Source of the DNA: Tetrahymena elliotti 4EA
Lineage: Eukaryota > Ciliophora > Oligohymenophorea > Hymenostomatida > Tetrahymenidae
DNA length: 64,000 nucleotides
NCBI GenBank assembly: GCA_000231825.2
Contig: JH720316.1
Coordinates: forward strand, 37,644 to 101,643
Direction: 5' to 3'
In this document: positions 49,701 to 61,957 of the stretch, piece by piece
Numbering within the stretch: position 1 is the first letter of the stretch
Layout of the letters: each line of letters begins with the position of its first letter
Made by a program: the position numbers and the translations under genes
The notes under the pieces: model-generated
What the model saw: the letters and a program-made list of their open reading frames with translations, nothing else
Told to the model about the DNA's origin: nothing
The model's database searches: none

Positions 49701-51277
49701 AACAAATTTAGAATAGTAAATTATTGAGTTGTTTAGCTAGGAGGTCTTAATACTCATTTGTCAACCAATCATAATTGATGTAAAAAATAAATCAGCAGAC
49801 CCTTATCAAAAAATTTTTATTGCCTTTCTTTAGACTACATTTATTTCTTTTAGCTTTTTCTTGGCTTATTTTTATCCAATTTGCTATAAATGATAATTTC
49901 ATAAAATTTTTTTACCTTAGATTCAGTGTTAAACTTTCGAGATTTTTGCACTGAGCTAAACCAGAACTCAATCCTAGCATTCCTTGGTTACCAATTTTAT
50001 TCTCCCTTAATTTTTTATGTAAATTTTGTTTTAATTTACAAATAAGAAATTTTTTTAGATAACATAAGAACTATTTAAAATAGAAAGAAAGGAATTTGTA
50101 AAAGTGTATAAAATTCTGAATTTAAAGTTAAAAATTTAACAAATTTTTAATGAAAAAATCAGCTAATTTTACTTCTAATTTTATATTTAATAACCAAAAA
50201 ATAATGAAAGAATGAATAAATTTCAATAAAGGTGTTGAAAAATATTTGAGAAAATGTTAAAAAATAAATATCACTAGTTTTACTTTTTATATTTTATTTT
50301 TTGCTTTGTGTTTGTGTATAAATAAGTTAATTACTCATACTAGATTTTCTAATTTATTATTAAAAAAATAGATAGAATTAATATTACCTTAAGTCTAATT
50401 TTAAAGTTGAAAGAATTGTGCAGTGAGCTAAAGAAGAACCTAAGTTTGTTGAACCTTTCTCGCCAATTTAGTTTTCCCTTTTGTGTTAATAAATAAGAAA
50501 ATCAGTTAAAGAGAGAATTAGTTAATATAAATTAAGTTTAGATTGACTTTTTAAAGGAAAGTCAATAAAGTTAATTGGTAGTAGAAAATACATTTAAAAA
50601 TAATATGGATTTTACAAAATACAATGACATAAAAAACTAAATTAAATAAAAAAAGCATAAAAAAATAATGATAAATAGAAAATAATTTTTCTGATCAAAT
50701 TAATATTAAATCAATAAACAAAAATTGATTAAAAAGTAATCAATTAATTTATCAATCATACAATATCTCTTTTCATTTTTTTTCAAAACATATTTAAAAT
50801 TAACACTTATTTTACATAAGATCAATCTTCAATGTTTAGAGATTTGTACATTGAGTTAAAGCAGTACAGAGGTCTGAAATTCCACCCTCATCAATATTAT
50901 TTGAGCTTATAATGTTTAGATAATAATTTTTCAAATTTAATATTAAATAACTTAGTTTGGAGAGAATTAAAAAATGTAAAATATTCAAAAGAAGTGTAAA
51001 AATAATTTTCATTATTAATATGAAGTAAATAAATAATACATAGATTTACATTAGTCAGAGAATATAAACTTAAATGTATTAAATTAAATTTGATTAATTT
51101 ATATAAAAATAAAATAAAATAATAATTTTTTACCTGAAATCCAATTCTAGATTGGAATGAGAGGAAAGTTCAGAAATGAAAAACTTTTGAGTTAAAAAAA
51201 AATAATTTAAATGTGTTTTAAAGGATATATCTGAATACATCTTTTAGATTTTAATATTCTTTCTTATTCTATTTCAT
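46751..51277 (-). CDS. 90-bp-exon leucine-rich-repeat gene, minus-strand paralogue
   Basis: Transcribed right to left: 51239-51277 (start MKQNKKEYQNLKD), 51134-51183 (FFISELSSHSNLELDF), then twelve exons of exactly 90 nt at 50816-50905, 50388-50477, 49916-50005, 49590-49679, 49389-49478, 49214-49303, 48760-48849, 48326-48415, 47908-47997, 47619-47708, 47242-47331 and 46879-46968, and a proposed 22-nt last exon 46751-46772 with stop TGA. The sum is 397 codons. Each 90-nt exon is one LRR (for example NKIGNQGMLG then SSGLAQCKNLESLTLNL), always split in phase 2. The first two exons (39 and 50 nt) match those of the plus-strand gene in length and sequence, so the genes are paralogues. The last small exon is the weakest part. 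No signal peptide; probably intracellular protein binding. Confidence 0.87.
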
Positions 51278-51681
51278 TTGTTTTTATTTTTTTCTTGCCT
51301 TTAATATCAATTTCTTTAAGTTTTATTAAAAATCAAATAATGAGATAAACCAAATTAATCAATTTTTCTTTTTTTAAAGAACATTAAAGCTTGACTTTAT
51401 GATTATTTTACATTTAATTTCTTTTATATAAATATTTTTCAAAAATTAACCTTCCAGACATTTTTAAAGATAAATTTTAAGAAATATTTCTAAAAATAGT
51501 AGCATTTCTAATATTTCTGGTATTTTTGAATGAAATATTAATTAATTTACAAAAGTTTTTAAATAATATATAGGCGAAAGTTAATATTAATTAATAGAAA
51601 TAAAATTAATTTGTTTAAATAAGAGGAATACTAATTTAAATTATTTAATTTTTTTGGAAAATTTTTGAATTATGAATGATT

Positions 51682-54600
51682 TCAATATCTATGCAGCTTT
51701 TTTCTTTTATTGTTTTAAGTTTGATACATAGAACTAGTTTATTTCATGAAAGTTTGATATCTTTTGATTACTACAGTGACATTATTATGAGGGAAATATT
51801 TCTTGTAAATTTTCATTTTATCAAATTGTTAATCTGAACCTAAAAAGATTTATCGTTCACTATGACCATTATTACCTTCATAAAGTGTTTTTGTATTTCT
51901 ACTGTTAGTGTGATTAGCATCTATTTTAGAAAAAGTTTTATAGCAATCTAAATCTATTTATGGCATCAGATTATTTGCATTATTATCTTAATTACTCCCA
52001 TTATTATTATTACTACTGCCTTAAAGTTAATGAAAAGGAACCAATTAAATAGAACTTATATTTTAAGAAGGATTTAGTGAGATTCCTTGCTGTTATTATT
52101 TCTAATTTTGCTATGAAAAAAGACTTTAATTAGCATTTTGTGTAGATGGCTGAGGCATGTTTTAAAGAGGGTTATTTTATTATTAAAGATTAGCAGTATT
52201 TATATGAGTCAGTGAATTCAATGTTGGCTATAAATTAAAAGATTAATTTAATCCTGCAGCTAATATATCTATTTATGAGCTATCTAAATTTATTTTTATT
52301 CTCTTCGAAGGAGATAAAACTTCATCATCATATTGCATATTTCCTAATATTATCAATGTATTCTTTTTCTTATCTTTTTTAATAGAAAGCTTCTTTGAAA
52401 ACTTTCTTGAATTGGCTCTCTTAAGAATATCGTTTTCTAAAATGCTTACTGCTTTATTTCTATTAATCACTAAACTTTGTTGCTAATTAATGCTAAAGAT
52501 GAATTAAATAAAATCAAATAAAAAATAATAAAATGTTACTTTGGCAATTAAATGTTCGTATTAGAAAACTATTCCTCGATCAAGCAGTCATCATTTTGAT
52601 TCAAAGTTTGTGCTTATGTAAATTTGTATTAGGGAATATATGTATCTTATTACTTGCTATAAGTCAGAGTTTCATCATTTCTATCATTATTGTTGTTATT
52701 ATTATTAGTGTCATCATTATCATATTCTTCATCCTCATCTGCTTCTCTTAAATACATTTTATTAATATCTACACTGACTTAGCGTTATTCTTTAACTGCA
52801 TTTATCTTACTCTTTTCTTTTCTCTTTACTTCATTAGATCTCTCTTAAAAAACAGATTTGTTGCAATCATAAATCAGCTTGCCCATATTAGGCCAGTACT
52901 ACAATTAAGGGCAATTAACAAATTAATGGTTAAATTTTTTACAACTTAAACATTTTCTATCAAGACCTTCTAAATTATTGTATAATCTGGCTCTATCTTT
53001 AATCATGGAATAGTTTTCCTATTAAAAGAAAAAGATTGAGTAAAACTTAATACATGTTTTGAAAATATCTATTTTAATAAAAGAATAAACCAATAAACGA
53101 AGATAATTTTTTACAAAATCTTAATCGAAATTCTTAATGCATCTGATAAAATCTTTATAATCAATATATAGCAGTGTTACAACATTCAAAGTTTTTGCAC
53201 ATTTTAATCTTTATTATTAGCAAAGAAATTCGATTTCTCCAAACATATCTCCTTTCTTTTTCATTTTTTAAATGAACAATTTCAATGAATTATTAACAAA
53301 AACTAAATTAATTTACCTTCAAAACATAGCATGTTTTTTGTCTATTGCTAAGGTTAATGTATATTTCTACTTAGCCCTTTAAGATAAAATAGCATCTTTC
53401 ATCTGTATCGCTGTTGGTGAATAGATCAACTTCTGGTCCTAATTTTAGTGTTTTCATTTCCAAAGCTAGAAGATTCAAGAATTCCTTTGAAAAATTCAAA
53501 GAAAACGCCTTTTAAGCATAAAGAATTTTATGGTTGATATCAAACAGAATACTTTATTTCATTGAAACAGGTAGATTAGAAATCATTTAATTTCCTTTAT
53601 CATCATCTATTTGGTCTTCTTTATGGAGATACTCAAAGTATTTTCTAACTTTGTGTTGTAATTTACTGTTTAGATTTCTTTGACTCATTTATTTATTAAG
53701 AATCTAATTATTCAAAATGTTAAAAGAATAAATTTATTTTGTTAATTTTTAATTATACTTGCATTTCTCTGTTAAACTCCTCAGATTTCTTTTCAAATGA
53801 GTCTACAATTTATCCAATTTGATTGAGAGCATAACCAAAAATACCACTTGAAATAAGCGATACTATAGAAACATAAATCATCTCAACTGTTTATTTAAAA
53901 TATCTTAACTAATTAACATAATTTTATCAAGAAATATATCTTACTGTCAGTGACAGGATGCATATCTCCATATCCTATTGTAGCCATTGTAATTATTGAC
54001 CAATAAATACTAGCAATATATATTTGGGTATCGGTTTGATTCTATTGAAGCAGGTCTATCCAAGATTTTTAATCAGAATCCCTTTCATATAAACCAATTC
54101 TGACAAATATGGTTGCTTGTGTATGAGAGAATGTTAATATAATTAGTATCAATGTAATTATTTTGGCTAGCACAGAATACTTCATTTCTCTGTCAAATTT
54201 ATGAATTAAATTTTTAAATGAAGCTATAACTTAGATGATTTTGATTGTGATTACATATTCTAGGAAGTTAAATTGATTGCCAAATTGAGAAATTATGTAA
54301 ATGAAAAGTGTCGTTAGGTCAAATCTGTTTTTGAATAAAGTACCAATTAATGTTAAAATATTGTGAAATATTTGTCTTAATTTTTTTGGTGTATGAAGAA
54401 TCGTCAAATTAATTAATTTAAAAGTCATCTCTACAAAAGAATTTCATATTATCTAAATTAATTTCTAAAAAAATTCAAAAAATTGAAAAATTTACTTTGC
54501 ATCATTTTTAAAGAATTTCTTAAAAATCTATCTTCTGTTTTCCATAATCATTCCTCTTTTATAAACTGCCTATTTAGATATGTTAGAAAGATTGTTTAGA

Positions 54601-56377
54601 ATAATAATCAACATGGCGAAGAGAGAGATAGTATAAATAAATCTAGTATATTTGAACATTTGTGAGAAAATATACATACAAATAAATAGATTACATTAAG
54701 AAAGCATCTAAAAAATATTAAATATAAATTAATTATAATAAAAGAACTTACAGTGCTTAATTTGAGCAGAATTTCTATAGGAATTATAATTAAAGGAATC
54801 TAGTGTATGTATTAACTATCTTACAAAACTTTCAAATTGAAGTTATTATCAATTGGCAAAATTATTATCAACAACAAGTACGCAACTATTGCAAAGATCT
54901 CCCAAATAACTGTTATCATCGATTCCTATTTTTTCAATTTAATATTAACGTTATTCGCTTTTATGTTGTTAAAAATCTATCCTTACAGGCTGGATGATAA
55001 AAGAGGATGAGTCTAAGAAGTTATTTATCGCCTCTATTTATTATCATAGTAAATAGTATTAATAGTTTGTAAGATAATAGAACAGGTAAAAATTGAATAT
55101 AATTAATTACTTTAGACAGGAATTAGCATAGACTGATGTAATGTGAGTATCTTTTTTATATATTTCAAAAAAAGTATTCAGCTTAAATAGAATTAAATGG
55201 TAATGAATTTATTTGTTTTTTTGAGGCGCTTTTTAGACGCTGTCGTAGTGTTGTTAATTATTACTTAATAAATATCTACTATTTTGATTTTTATTGGTTA
55301 TTGATTGATTATTGATCCAATGGTTTAAAACGATTAAATTTTTGAGTAATAAAGTAAAGGTGTAAATTTTGAATGTATCTATTAATTTAAAATTTGGTGT
55401 TTTTAGATCAATCGATGATAAACGTTAATGAAATATGATAGATTGATTACAGTTGGAAGAATGAGTCCTTTATTCTCATAATACTGAAAATCAGTGGAGA
55501 GATCTTCTAAAATTTCAAATTATCTTGGTTTGAATCTCCGAAATATATACGATGATGCCTTATTCTTAATATTATTCACAAACTTTTTCACATAATTCGT
55601 TCTCTTGAAAAGCATAAAATACAACATATTTTTTTTTGATTTTCTCCTTTACTCTTGTCTTACCTCCACATTTAATTTTGAATTTGATGTTAAATGCTGC
55701 TTGCTACCAACAACTCTAATCATATTAGACTTCCTCTCTTCACTTTTTAAGTCTAAATGATTCATTGTGTTTGGAATTTCCATCATTTTTGATGATCTCA
55801 TGTTTTGTCTTTCTGCTTCTAAAGCATCAGATCTTGAATGAGGTAAAAATGTATCCATTGATTTAAGTCTTGTATCAGCATTCATACTAGCTCCTGATTT
55901 TAAACCAATAAATTGCTATACTTCTTCCACTTTTTAGTTAGCTGGTTATAAAAATTGTAATTGCTAGCAATTATTGTCTAATGGCGACTTCATTAAAGAA
56001 GTAAACATTAATTTTGATGGGTCATGATGACCAGCAAATTCGTTTTATATGGTTTTAAATTGGTCTAAATTAATATTGTTGTTTGATTTTATGTTGATAT
56101 TAGAGTTATTATTTAAGTTATTGTTCCCATTTATAAAGCTTGCTGCTAAAACATTCTCTATCGTTTAAGACCTATTTATTTCACTAAAATCATCACATCT
56201 ATGATTTAACTCCTCCATAGGATTCAAGTCCAGTAAATGTCGACGCTTAAGCCCCCCTTCTCGTATAGAATTATTTATTTAGCTATTTCCTTCATTAAAA
56301 TTCTAATTTGTTGAAAATGAATTGCTATCTAAATTCCTTCTTTCACTTAGCTAATCTTAAAGATAATAGATACTCAT
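51682..56377 (-). CDS. Cyclic-nucleotide-gated-type K+ channel with zinc knuckle
   Basis: Exons right to left: 55451-56377, 54752-54976, 54496-54707, 53945-54324, 53759-53886, 53317-53703, 53255-52540, 52492-51682; 1261 aa with consistent phases. A long polar N-terminus ends in a basic MLYFMLFKRTNYVKKF segment. S1 is TVIWEIFAIVAYLLLIIILP; S2-S3 follow with KRGMIMENRRQIFKKFF. S4 is poor in arginine, so voltage sensing may be weak. The pore is TMATIGYGD (53964-53975) with the K+ selectivity signature, then S6 MIYVSIVSLISSGIFGYAL. A C-linker leads to a cyclic-nucleotide-binding fold (LKLGPEVDLF, CYFILKG, KKGDMFGEIEFL), but the usual ligand-contact arginine is not obvious, so nucleotide binding is uncertain. 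A CCHC zinc knuckle (C-L-S-C-K-K-F-N-H, about 52935-52965) and an Asn/Gln-rich tail with YKKYFPHNN follow. Acts in a membrane. Confidence 0.9.
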
Positions 56378-57475
56378 TAAAAACTCTTTGTTTTTCTAAT
56401 TCAAACTATTTTTGCTATAAAATAAGTGTAATATATTTAATGAATTTACTAAAAAATTTGATTTCAATCTAGAAAAGCATAAAAAAGCATGACATTCTCA
56501 GCAATAATTGAATTATTTAATTATATCTACAATCTATGCTAATTCTACTGTTACTTAAGCAAATTTTATATTTGCTGATCTTCTTATTAAAATAGGTAAA
56601 TCTCATTCTGAAAAATACATATTTTATGCATTTCATGCTTTCTTAAATCCAAAATTTAACAACCTAAATCTCCAAAAGAATCACAGATATATTAATTAAT
56701 TTTCAATTTTTGAATTGTTTGAGCAATATTAATTTAAATTCTATTTTAAACATTTCCATCTTAAATTCATTATTTTCAAAACAGTTCTTTAAATTTTAAA
56801 ATAGATTTTAATAGGATATTCATTCTGCTTTCTTTTTAAAAACTCTAAACAAAAATCTCATCTAAACCATAATTTATTACATTTAAAAATACTTCAAAAT
56901 TAGAATGATAAAAGAATAGTGGTTGTAATAATTTAATAAAAATAATTTTAAATTAAAACATGAATTGAAGTTATTCAGATATTAATTTCATCATAAGAAT
57001 TATTTTCAATCATTATCTGATTTTTTTTCTTTTCTTTTTTAGTTATTTTCCAAATTATTGTTCTTAGACAACGCTTAATTTATAAAATTTTTTTACTTAC
57101 TTCTTTTCATTGTAATGACAATAGGTAAATTTAAAAAATACACCTTACAATATTCATAATTAGTCCATTTTTTCAATCTGTTAGATGAAAAATTTATTTT
57201 TATATTATGAAAAAAGTAATATAAATATATAAAATCTACTCATAAAAAAAAAATAACTTACAATAGATATTAATGATTTTCCTTAATTAAAGATAGTGGC
57301 ATTTTTTTGGGGGAATACTATGATTACATAAATACTTTACTACCAAAATTAACAAGACTTAAAATTATATGATTTTTGAATTAGCTTTAAAAAGTTATTG
57401 TGCGCGTTTGTTTGTTTGATATCTAAAAAGAGTGAAAGTTTTCATACCATGAAGATATGAAAGCTGTTTTACTTA
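56378..57475. other. Intergenic between tandem channel genes
   Basis: AT-rich spacer that should hold the promoter of the channel gene at 51682-56377 and the 3' end of the next one. No further gene or defined regulatory element seen. Confidence 0.55.
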
Positions 57476-60400
57476 TCATTTGTTAATGCATTTATCAAGA
57501 GAGGATTTCTTTTTCAAAGGACTTTTTGATTTATATCTTTTTTTCTTAAGTTTGTTCTTGTTTTTAATTTTAAGTTAGAATTTTTTATATCCTTACAAAA
57601 CTTTATCTTGATTGTTGTGAGGGAAATATATCGCATAAGTCTTTGATCTTTCAAACTCATTATCCCAATAGCTATTATGACTTTTGAAATATGCATTTTA
57701 TTCAGAATTAATCTAGTGGGTTTTTTCTATACCAAGTGGAGTTGCAGTTTCATTTAGAGTGTGCTATTACTGTAATTTGATTCTCTGTACTGATGGATTG
57801 CGACTCCTATACATTAAATCAGGGGAATAGTTACTATCTGTTACTGTCTTACCTTTTTCTATTTCATTACTCAACAATTTACTGCTTTCCATTGATTTAG
57901 ATTCTATCTTTTGCTAAATATATTGATCTATAGACCCTTTATTAATAGAAATTTTCAAACTCTATTTTTATCTTTTAGCTAATGAATGCATGGATTTCTA
58001 TTTTTCTCTGACCCCCTCTTAAGAATCTCTTTTAATTCAAAATAAAAAATATTTTTTTTTACAACCTAGCTATTAAATTATTTTTTTTATTAAGCTAATT
58101 TTGAATGGCATTAGAATTAAATCAATGCAAATAAGCTAAAAATTACAAAATAGTTTGATTTTTAATTGATGGAGAGACAACTTAATCGTTTTCAATATTT
58201 AAGTTAGATTATGTTTAAGAATTATAGCTATTAAGCATTTTGTCATCATTAAAACAATCTGTATTAGCGAATTGATCATCTATAAAATATATTCCACACA
58301 TGTTGATATTAAATAGAGCTTTTGAAGATTTTTTATCAACTCGTTTAAATTATTTATTTCTTTCCTAAACAACATTTAAATTATGTCTGATACTGATAAC
58401 ATTAGGAAGATATTTCAATGAAAAACAATCAAAAAACAAATGATTAAATTTCCCACAACTCTCACATTCCCTACTTAAAGATTTCAAACTCCCTTCTAAA
58501 TTTAACTAATCTTTCATTTAATTATAGCTTTCCTGTTTTTTTCATGAAATAAATTGATTTAAATTTTAAATAATTTGAACCAAAAGAAATTTTACAAAAT
58601 CCTTTTCAAATGATTGGAGCGTTTAATAAAAATCATCAAATTCAATGAATAAAAGTTAAACTTCAGAGTGAGATTTGACTGCAAATTTTCTTGAAATTTA
58701 ACCAAAAAACTCAATTTCTCCAACCATATCTCCTTTCTATAAATATTATTTAAATAATTAGATCATTTTTAAAATAATATTTTTACAGTTATGACTTTAC
58801 ATTATCTCTCAACTTAATTTTGCTAAAAATAAAGTGTCATAGAACCCTTACTTATAAAATAAATTCTTTGGTCTAGCTCTCCTTGCTTATAAAGATCAGT
58901 TTCAGGTCCTAACTTCATAGATTTTATTTTTATTGATAATTTATCCAAAAATGCTTTTGAAAAATTTAAAGAGAAAACTTTGTGCGAATTAATTAGCTTG
59001 CTATACATCTCTTAAGCAATTTTTTCTCTCATTGATTTTGGTAGCTTTTCAATCATTTATAAACCTTAATCTTCAAAATTATTCTCTTCTGATTTGTGCA
59101 AATACTCATAATATCTAATCACTTATTGCATTATATTCTTATTCATCTACCTTGACACCATCAATTTATTTAAAGCCTTATATTTTTTATTAAAATTATA
59201 TTTTTTTTGTTTTGAATAATAAATTTAATTTTTAATTGTAAGCAACTTTTACTTTCATTTTTTTATTGAAAAGATCTGATTTGTTTTAAATTTCCATGAC
59301 TATACCACCTATTTAACTGATAGAATAACCAAAAATTCCACATGAAATTAAGCTAACAATAGAAACATATATTCTTTCTGTTGTTGAATTTGGAATAATA
59401 TCACCATACCCAATTGTAGTCATTGTAATAGTAGACCAATAGAGGCCAGCAACATATCTCTAATAACTTGTATCAAGACCTAGCTGATAAGTAATAGGAT
59501 CAATATCTTCTTAAATCCCCAGCAATACAAATATTGATCCTTATAAGTTAATAAAACAGAGAATTATTAAAAACAACTAGGAAATTCTATAAAAAATGAT
59601 GTGTTTAGCTTCTTAATCAAGCTTTTAAAAAAGTTCCTTATAGGTCTTCAGTACACTCAATAGTCTAAGTTCAAGCACATACTAAAAATACCTCAATCGG
59701 AAATTCTATATTGACACAATAAAGCAAACAAAAATGAAAAAGTCAAATCTATATTTAAAAATATTAACTTTTTAAAGATAAAAAAGCTAAATCAAATGAT
59801 TACACAAACTCTGTTTTAAAGTATTTCCTAATAATAAATTCCCTAGATATAATAATTCTCCCTCTCTTAAATGCTGCCTTTTTGTTAAATTTATAAATTA
59901 TTTTATTCTCAATTAATAAGATATTAAAAAGAAGTTAAATAAATTTAGTTATCTTTGATTAAGAAAATTTACTCTATTAAATTTGATCAATGTTTCAATG
60001 ATGAGTAATATAATTATGCAAAACTAAAATGTTGTCTCTTTTATAATTTAATGTCCAAAGTTCACTCTGAATGGAACATAAAATATGATCAAAATCCATG
60101 ATAAAACATTTATGATATCCCAAGCTAAACAAAACATTGAGTCCTAAATGATTATAAATATTTCAGTTAATATTCAATTTATTTTAAAATGGAATTATTT
60201 TTATTCAGATTCTCCATTTTTTATCTTTCAACTTTAATCTGATTTATTTAAGCACTCTTTATTTCAATAAAAAGTTTAAGATTCATAGAAATGTTTGAAA
60301 TAAGCTTTTAGAAAAAGAATAAAATATACAAATTATATCCATAGATTGTGTTATAAATTATAATCTTATAATTTTTTTACTAGTTAAATTAGGTTTTGAT

Positions 60401-61476
60401 AAATAAGACAAGCTTTTAATTTTATGATTAGAGTATATGGTGGAAATCTTCAATAAATTAAATGTAATATAAAAAAAATATGAATGATTGTTATTAATTA
60501 CTGGTGATATTACAAGCTTTTCAGACTTTGCTAAATATGCTTTTAATACTTATTTTGATAGAAAAATATATTTCGTTTATTTAGCATGATTCTGAATAGA
60601 AATTACATATTTTAAGAATGTCTAATTTTTCCATCTTCTTTTATTCCTATTTAAGAATAATCAATTTTTTTCTAGATTTATTTTGTTTGAATTAACTAAT
60701 TTAATTCTTACCTGCTTGAAAATGTGGTTTGTTTCTTGGAAGGAGTTATAGTCAGAACTCTTATCCCCTATTAGATTAAATTGATGTTGAGACAACCTTT
60801 TAAAGATAAAAGATCTTGCTTTGGATTATAAATTAGTTATAAATCTTTTGATCATATTGGTCTTTTTAAAGAAAAAAAATTGCATTGGTTTTTGCTATTA
60901 TTTGTTACTTTAACTCTACTCTACTTTTAAGCATTATTAATCAGGGCCAAGAGAATTTTCAATGAAAGATTTACTTTAAACTTGTAGCTTCTTTTTTTTA
61001 AACTCGTTAATTGTATTTGCTAAATTATTTATCTTAGTTTGCTATGACTAAATGTTTTCTTTTGAAGGAATAAACTTATTCTTAAGAGAAGTAGAAGTTC
61101 CTACTTTAATGCTTACAATTGAATTGTTTTGCTTATGAAAAGCTGTAGAATTTGATTCTTATTTGTCTCCCCCTAATTCTATCACTTTTATTGAATTACT
61201 TTTAAAAATAGCTTGCTTTTTCACTGCAAGAGACCTATTTGAAGGATTATCTAAACAATTTTGGCTAACATCTATCGGAAAAAATACATTCTTGCTTGCA
61301 TCAAGTTCATTATCAATTTATTTAAATTCATTATCATCAACTTAAAAATTGGTTGCTTTTACTTCTGAAAATGAAATGTTATTATCGTTTTCTGCAAGTT
61401 TCTGTTCACTAAAATTTTTCATATCATTCTACTTTAAAAGATCTCTCCGTAATTGAACTCCATTTTATGCACTCAT
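57476..61476 (-). CDS. Second cyclic-nucleotide-gated-type K+ channel, paralogue
   Basis: Starts at ATG 61474-61476 (MSAQNGVQLRRDLLK) and ends at TGA 57476-57478; introns only partly resolved. The polar N-terminal exon runs to about 60716 and ends in a basic FFFFKKTNMIKRFITNLQSK region matching the first channel gene. S2-S3 linker KAAFKRGRIIISREFIIRKYF lies at about 59825-59890. The pore is TMTTIGYGD with GYGD at about 59400-59411, followed by IYVSIVSLISCGIFGYSISQ. The CNBD contains MKLGPETDLYKQGELDQRIYF (58823-59008 region) and GDMVGEIEFF-like sequence near 58715. The zinc knuckle is C-E-S-C-G-K-F-N-H-L-F-F-D-C (about 58432-58473). The lysine-rich end contains YFPHNN (about 57610-57630). Same layout as its neighbour, so probably a K+ channel of the cell or ciliary membrane. 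S1 could not be placed confidently. Confidence 0.8.
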
Positions 61477-61957
61477 TTTTATAGTTTAATTTATGGTTAA
61501 TAATTATTCTTAATCAAAAAACTATTAATTATTAACAATTACATGTAATTTATTTCTTAATTACTATTATATTACACAGTATTTCTGTGATTATCAAAAT
61601 CTTAATTTCATTAAATAGAAACTATAAATTAGATGTAATATTATCAATCAATAAAGGCAACTAAATTTTTAAACATATAAATATTGCATATAATAAGTAG
61701 TGTCAATCAAATTAATAGTAAACTCAACATTAAAAAAAATTAACCTCATAAAAATACAAAATGAAAAATGAAAAATCTTTAATCATACATTCAAAAAAGC
61801 AGCCAGGTTTTTTTTTGCATTAATATATTTTTTTTAAAATTTTTAAATATTAAATAAAAAATTAATAAATTAAATAGAAATATTTAGATGCAGTTTTATT
61901 GTTTATGAATCAAACAAAACAAAAATTAATTAGATGACTTACATTAATTATAATATT
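61477..61957. other. Intergenic between tandem channel genes
   Basis: AT-rich spacer with no gene. It should contain the promoter of the second channel gene. Confidence 0.5.

Noticed and set aside
54231..54428. 65-residue minus-strand frame starting MTFKLINL
   Set aside because: Its first part lies in an intron of the channel gene. Phase analysis shows the true exon starts at 54324, after the AG at 54325-54326.
61163..61345. 60-residue plus-strand open frame
   Set aside because: It is antisense to the N-terminal exon of the second channel gene, which has clear paralogue support.
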